Both the position numbers and the translations under genes were made by a program. Below the pieces are notes generated by a model. The model did not search any database, was not told where the DNA came from, and saw only the letters and a program-made list of their open reading frames with translations. Below are positions 8,055 to 10,047 of a stretch of DNA of 10,047 nucleotides, piece by piece. The stretch's first letter is position 1. Every line of letters begins with the position of its first letter. Source of the stretch: Dysgonamonadaceae bacterium (GTDB lineage Bacteria > Bacteroidota > Bacteroidia > Bacteroidales > Azobacteroidaceae); contig JAITTA010000294.1 of assembly GCA_031287395.1 (NCBI GenBank), positions 1 through 10,047 on the forward strand, read 5' to 3'.

Positions 8055-8110
8055 AAATGAAAAGGAGGTTTTTGTGGGTATTTTATTTTCATTTTTTCAT
8101 TTTTCATTTT
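8053..8110 (+). terminator. Terminator of cls with repeated TTTTCAT units
   Basis: Left arm AAAAATGAAAA (8053-8063, overlapping the stop codon) and right arm TTTTCATTTTT (8086-8096) are perfect 11-bp complements around a 22-nt loop. Further CATTTTT/TTTTCAT units follow to about 8110 and could serve as alternative right arms as well as the U-rich tail. Confidence 0.6.
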
Positions 8111-8115
8111 CAATT

Positions 8116-8147
8116 TTTGGTAATTCCGGGCGTTTGTTCTATCTTTG
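8116..8147 (+). promoter_or_regulatory. Promoter of ferredoxin gene
   Basis: TTTG at 8116-8119, a 20-nt spacer, and TATCTTTG at 8140-8147, a perfect match to the Bacteroidota -33/-7 consensus. It ends 37 nt before the ferredoxin ATG. It is the best promoter in the window and fits the high expression usual for ferredoxins. Confidence 0.78.
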
Positions 8148-8184
8148 CCCTTGAACAAAATATTAATTTAAAATTTTTAGAGTC

Positions 8185-8352
8185 ATGGCTTATGTAATTT
8201 CAGAAGACTGTATTGCATGTGGGACTTGTATCGATGAATGTCCTGTAAGTGCAATTTCAGAGGGAGATATCTATAAGATCGATCCGGATCAATGTACGGA
8301 TTGTGGTACTTGTGCGGATGTTTGTCCGACAGAGGCTATTCACCCGGCTTGA
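8185..8352 (+). CDS. Ferredoxin, 2[4Fe-4S] clostridial type
   Basis: A 55-residue reading frame, ATG to TGA. It carries two CxxCxxCxxxCP cluster motifs: Cys9, 12, 15, 19-Pro20 and Cys37, 40, 43, 47-Pro48. Each motif's fourth Cys belongs to the opposite cluster in this fold. The two halves are internal repeats (CIACGTCIDECP and CTDCGTCADVCP), and the length equals that of classic clostridial ferredoxins. It is a soluble low-potential electron carrier, typically serving pyruvate:ferredoxin oxidoreductase, hydrogenase or Rnf in anaerobes; the partner is not indicated by neighbours. Pro at 48 and acidic residues throughout are standard. It has its own promoter and terminator, so it is a single-gene unit. 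A longer overlapping frame at 8292-8495 is a shadow. Confidence 0.97.
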   Translation: MAYVISEDCIACGTCIDECPVSAISEGDIYKIDPDQCTDCGTCADVCPTEAIHPA

Positions 8353-8375
8353 TTGGGTATCGGGTAAAAAATGTT

Positions 8376-8409
8376 AAGGCTATTGATCTCGCGATTGATG
8401 GCCTTTTTT
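8376..8409 (+). terminator. Terminator of ferredoxin gene
   Basis: AAGGCTAT (8376-8383) pairs with ATGGCCTT (8398-8405) with one G-U. The stem can extend inward by TGAT/ATTG to a CTCGCG loop and is followed by a T run ending at 8409. It begins 24 nt after the ferredoxin stop. Confidence 0.8.
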
Positions 8410-8480
8410 ATGTTTTTACGTTCTTGCCTTGCGTAAACCGGATATATAACGTAGAATGCACAACATTTTTAACAAATATT

Positions 8481-8512
8481 AAATTTAAGAAGTGAATATT
8501 ATTCTTAAATTT
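8481..8512. promoter_or_regulatory. Inverted repeat over the hexokinase promoter (operator candidate)
   Basis: Perfect 11-bp arms AAATTTAAGAA (8481-8491) and TTCTTAAATTT (8502-8512), separated by 10 bp, so equivalent positions lie about 21 bp (two helical turns) apart. The right arm overlaps seven of eight bases of the -7 element at 8506-8513. That geometry suits a dimeric repressor, but an RNA hairpin or chance in AT-rich DNA remains possible. Confidence 0.5.
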
Positions 8513-8513
8513 G
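8506..8513 (+). promoter_or_regulatory. -7 promoter element of the hexokinase gene
   Basis: TAAATTTG matches TAnnTTTG exactly, 48 nt before the ATG at 8562. The -33 position holds TTTA (8484-8487, 18 nt away) instead of TTTG, so the upstream element is weak. Both elements fall inside the inverted repeat 8481-8512. Confidence 0.55.
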
Positions 8514-8561
8514 TAGTTTATACTGTAAAATTTTAAATCAATCCCTAAAAAAAGCACTGAT

Positions 8562-9791
8562 ATGAAAGAAAACATTTTTGAACTTACAACGGAGGAATTA
8601 AAAGAAATAGCAAAAAATCTTAAAAAGAAAATAGAGGAAGGCCTCGAAGACGATGGTAAAGAAATAGCGGGTATTCCGACTCATGTTTCTCCCCAGGAGG
8701 AAATCAAAGACGGAACTGTTCTTGCAATCGATTGGGGGGGAACTAATTTCAGGGCTACAATTGTTGAAGTCGGTAATGGAATTCCGAAAATAATCGACCG
8801 GTTGGATTCTGAAAAGGAAAAACAGGGATTTTATCGTTTGTCCGCTAAAGAAACCGTGGGTTTCAACCAGGAAAAATTGAATGCAAAGATGATCGGATGG
8901 ATCAAGGAATTGAAATACCTGAATAAAGTGACTCATGTAGGTTATTGTTTTTCTTATCCTGCAGCATCGAGGCTCAACGGCGATGCCATCCTTCTCCGGT
9001 GGACGAAAGGGATTAATATTCCGGATATGATTGGAAAACCTGTAGGGGAATCGTTGTTGAATTATCTGAATGTAACCCTGGAGCGTAGTGAAGAGAATAA
9101 AATTAAGAGCATCAAGGTTATCAATGATACTGTTGCCTGTATGTTTGCCGGCCTCAGTAATTCGGGTTACGATTCTTATATCGGGTTGATTGTAGGAACA
9201 GGTACCAATATGGCTTGTCTGATGCCCCATAACCAGATCAAAAAATTAGATAATAAGGATACGGCCGCCATCCCTGTGAATCTTGAATCCGGAAATTTCA
9301 CGCCGCCTCATTTAACAGTTATCGATGGTTTGGTAGATGCCATGTCGAATAATAAGGGAAGTCAGCGTTTTGAAAAGGCTATTTCCGGAGGCTATCTGGG
9401 CGAGATTTTCAAGACTGTTTTCTGTGAAACAAAAATCAAGTACGATTTTGATGGAGGAGATCTGGCCGGGATGATCAATAATCCCGACAAATATCCGGCA
9501 GAACAGGTCGATGTGGCTTGTTGGATTTATGAACGTTCTGCTAAGCTTGTTGCTGCATCGCTAGCCGGTTTGGTTCAGGTTCTGGTAGTTCAGAAGCCGA
9601 CGATTGGAAAGATTTGTCTGGCTGTCGACGGTAGTGTTTTCTGGGGGAAAGATAGAAACGGGCAGCACTATTATAAGAGTTTGGTTTCAAAAGAATTGGA
9701 TCTTTTATTGCCTCAGGGAGTTTCGGTAACAGTAATAGATAAAATGGAAGATCCCAATATGATTGGAGCCGCTATTGCTGCGTTATCGTAA
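8562..9791 (+). CDS. Hexokinase (eukaryote-type hexokinase family)
   Basis: A 409-residue cytoplasmic sugar kinase: ATP plus hexose gives hexose 6-phosphate, feeding glycolysis. Motifs in order: phosphate-1 loop LAIDWGGTNFRA (54-65); sugar-binding FSYP (Ser131) and RWTKG (Lys149); catalytic Asp189 in VINDTVA; phosphate-2 loop GLIVGTGTN (208-216); glucose-contact Glu242 in ESGNF and Glu271 in FEKAISGGYLGE; and the adenosine-side AVDGSVF (354-360). All residues expected for catalysis are in place. This is the PF00349/PF03727 family, not the ROK or bacterial Glk family. Bacteroides fragilis is known to have such an enzyme (HexA) beside a ROK kinase, and this is likely its counterpart; whether it prefers glucose, mannose or others is not visible. 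It is a single-gene unit, possibly controlled through the inverted repeat at its promoter. Confidence 0.95.
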   Translation: MKENIFELTTEELKEIAKNLKKKIEEGLEDDGKEIAGIPTHVSPQEEIKDGTVLAIDWGGTNFRATIVEVGNGIPKIIDRLDSEKEKQGFYRLSAKETVGFNQEKLNAKMIGWIKELKYLNKVTHVGYCFSYPAASRLNGDAILLRWTKGINIPDMIGKPVGESLLNYLNVTLERSEENKIKSIKVINDTVACMFAGLSNSGYDSYIGLIVGTGTNMACLMPHNQIKKLDNKDTAAIPVNLESGNFTPPHLTVIDGLVDAMSNNKGSQRFEKAISGGYLGEIFKTVFCETKIKYDFDGGDLAGMINNPDKYPAEQVDVACWIYERSAKLVAASLAGLVQVLVVQKPTIGKICLAVDGSVFWGKDRNGQHYYKSLVSKELDLLLPQGVSVTVIDKMEDPNMIGAAIAALS

Positions 9792-9817
9792 GAAAGTTAC
9801 AATTTACGGGATGAAAA

Positions 9818-9851
9818 GAAGGGCTTGCGTACATGGCAAGCCCTTCCTTTT
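9818..9851. terminator. Bidirectional terminator between hexokinase and T9SS-protein genes
   Basis: Perfect 11-bp arms GAAGGGCTTGC (9818-9828) and GCAAGCCCTTC (9836-9846) around a 7-nt loop, with CTTTT on the plus side and the complement of GAAAAG on the minus side. It lies between two convergent genes and can stop both. Confidence 0.9.
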
Positions 9852-9882
9852 GATGATTTATTCCAACTATTTCATCGGCACA

Positions 9883-10047
9883 TTATTTCCTGATGACCTT
9901 GAAAATTTTGCCGTTGTACTGTAACAGGTACGTGCCTTTGGCATAGCCGGTCAGGTCGATTGTTGTTGTGCCTTCCCCGGTTTTGTAAGTTCCCTTCAGC
10001 GAACCGGTCACATCCGTGATGCGGACCGTTTGGTTCGCCTGGGTATT
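9883..10047 (-). CDS. T9SS type A sorting-domain protein, C-terminal fragment (5' partial)
   Basis: The minus strand is open from the window edge to a TAA at 9883-9885, giving the last 54 residues of a longer protein. They match the type A C-terminal sorting signal of type IX secretion substrates: VRITDVTGS, a variable turn, TIDLTGYAKGTYLLQYNGK, ending in FKVIRK. The domain directs folded proteins across the outer membrane, where it is normally cleaved and the protein attached to the surface or released. What the cargo does cannot be told, since its body lies beyond 10047. Base composition here is more GC-rich than in neighbouring genes. It converges on hexokinase and shares its terminator. 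Confidence 0.88.
   Translation of the reverse strand, partial: NTQANQTVRITDVTGSLKGTYKTGEGTTTIDLTGYAKGTYLLQYNGKIFKVIRK

Noticed and set aside
8292..8495. 67-codon plus-strand frame overlapping the ferredoxin end
   Set aside because: It runs out of frame through the second cluster motif of ferredoxin and then through the terminator hairpin, so it is not a gene.
8598..9230. 210-codon open frame on the minus strand inside hexokinase
   Set aside because: It lies wholly antisense to a gene with intact family motifs, has no promoter or recognisable domain, and its composition is that of a reverse-frame shadow.
1..10047. CRISPR array, insertion sequence, phage genes or defence system
   Set aside because: No regularly spaced repeats, transposase, terminal inverted repeats with target duplications, or known defence domains were found on either strand.

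Overview
The window comes from a member of the Bacteroidota, most likely the order Bacteroidales. Four things point there. Promoters fit the Bacteroidota pattern (a -33 TTTG element and a -7 TAnnTTTG element), and genes lack Shine-Dalgarno sequences. Two large outer-membrane beta-barrel proteins belong to the TonB-receptor-like class with an N-terminal carboxypeptidase-regulatory-like domain. A type IX secretion (T9SS) C-terminal sorting domain sits at the right edge. tRNA genes lack an encoded CCA. Having T9SS together with a hexokinase-family glucokinase would suit families such as Odoribacteraceae or Porphyromonadaceae, but genus cannot be fixed from this sequence.

Layout, left to right. 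(1) 1-1257, +: the C-terminal two-fifths or so of an outer-membrane beta-barrel protein whose start lies off the window. (2) A bidirectional terminator, then on the minus strand a two-gene tRNA operon, Gly(GCC) then Leu(TAA), with its own promoter. (3) A 17-bp inverted repeat touching the stop codon of a minus-strand MsbA-like ABC exporter (1598-3451). (4) Divergent from it, a complete 974-residue paralogue of the first barrel protein (3593-6517), ending in an Arg/Gly-rich tail. (5) A cardiolipin synthase (6642-8054) with its own promoter and terminator. (6) A 55-residue 2[4Fe-4S] ferredoxin (8185-8352), small and easily missed, with a textbook promoter and terminator. (7) A hexokinase (8562-9791) whose -7 promoter element lies inside an 11-bp-arm inverted repeat that looks like an operator or hairpin. 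(8) A strong bidirectional terminator, and the C-terminal end of a T9SS-secreted protein running in from the right on the minus strand.

Nearly every gene has its own promoter or terminator, so this is a run of monocistronic units and not a pathway operon. A loose theme is cell-envelope biology: two barrel proteins, a lipid-exporter-like ABC protein, a cardiolipin synthase and a T9SS substrate. Ferredoxin and hexokinase are central metabolism. I see no CRISPR array, insertion sequence, phage gene, toxin-antitoxin pair or defence system, and no evidence of an undescribed multi-gene system. The observations most worth a second look are small: the inverted repeat over the hexokinase promoter, the AAATTTCACA repeat cluster beside the tRNAs, and the low-complexity tail of the barrel protein.
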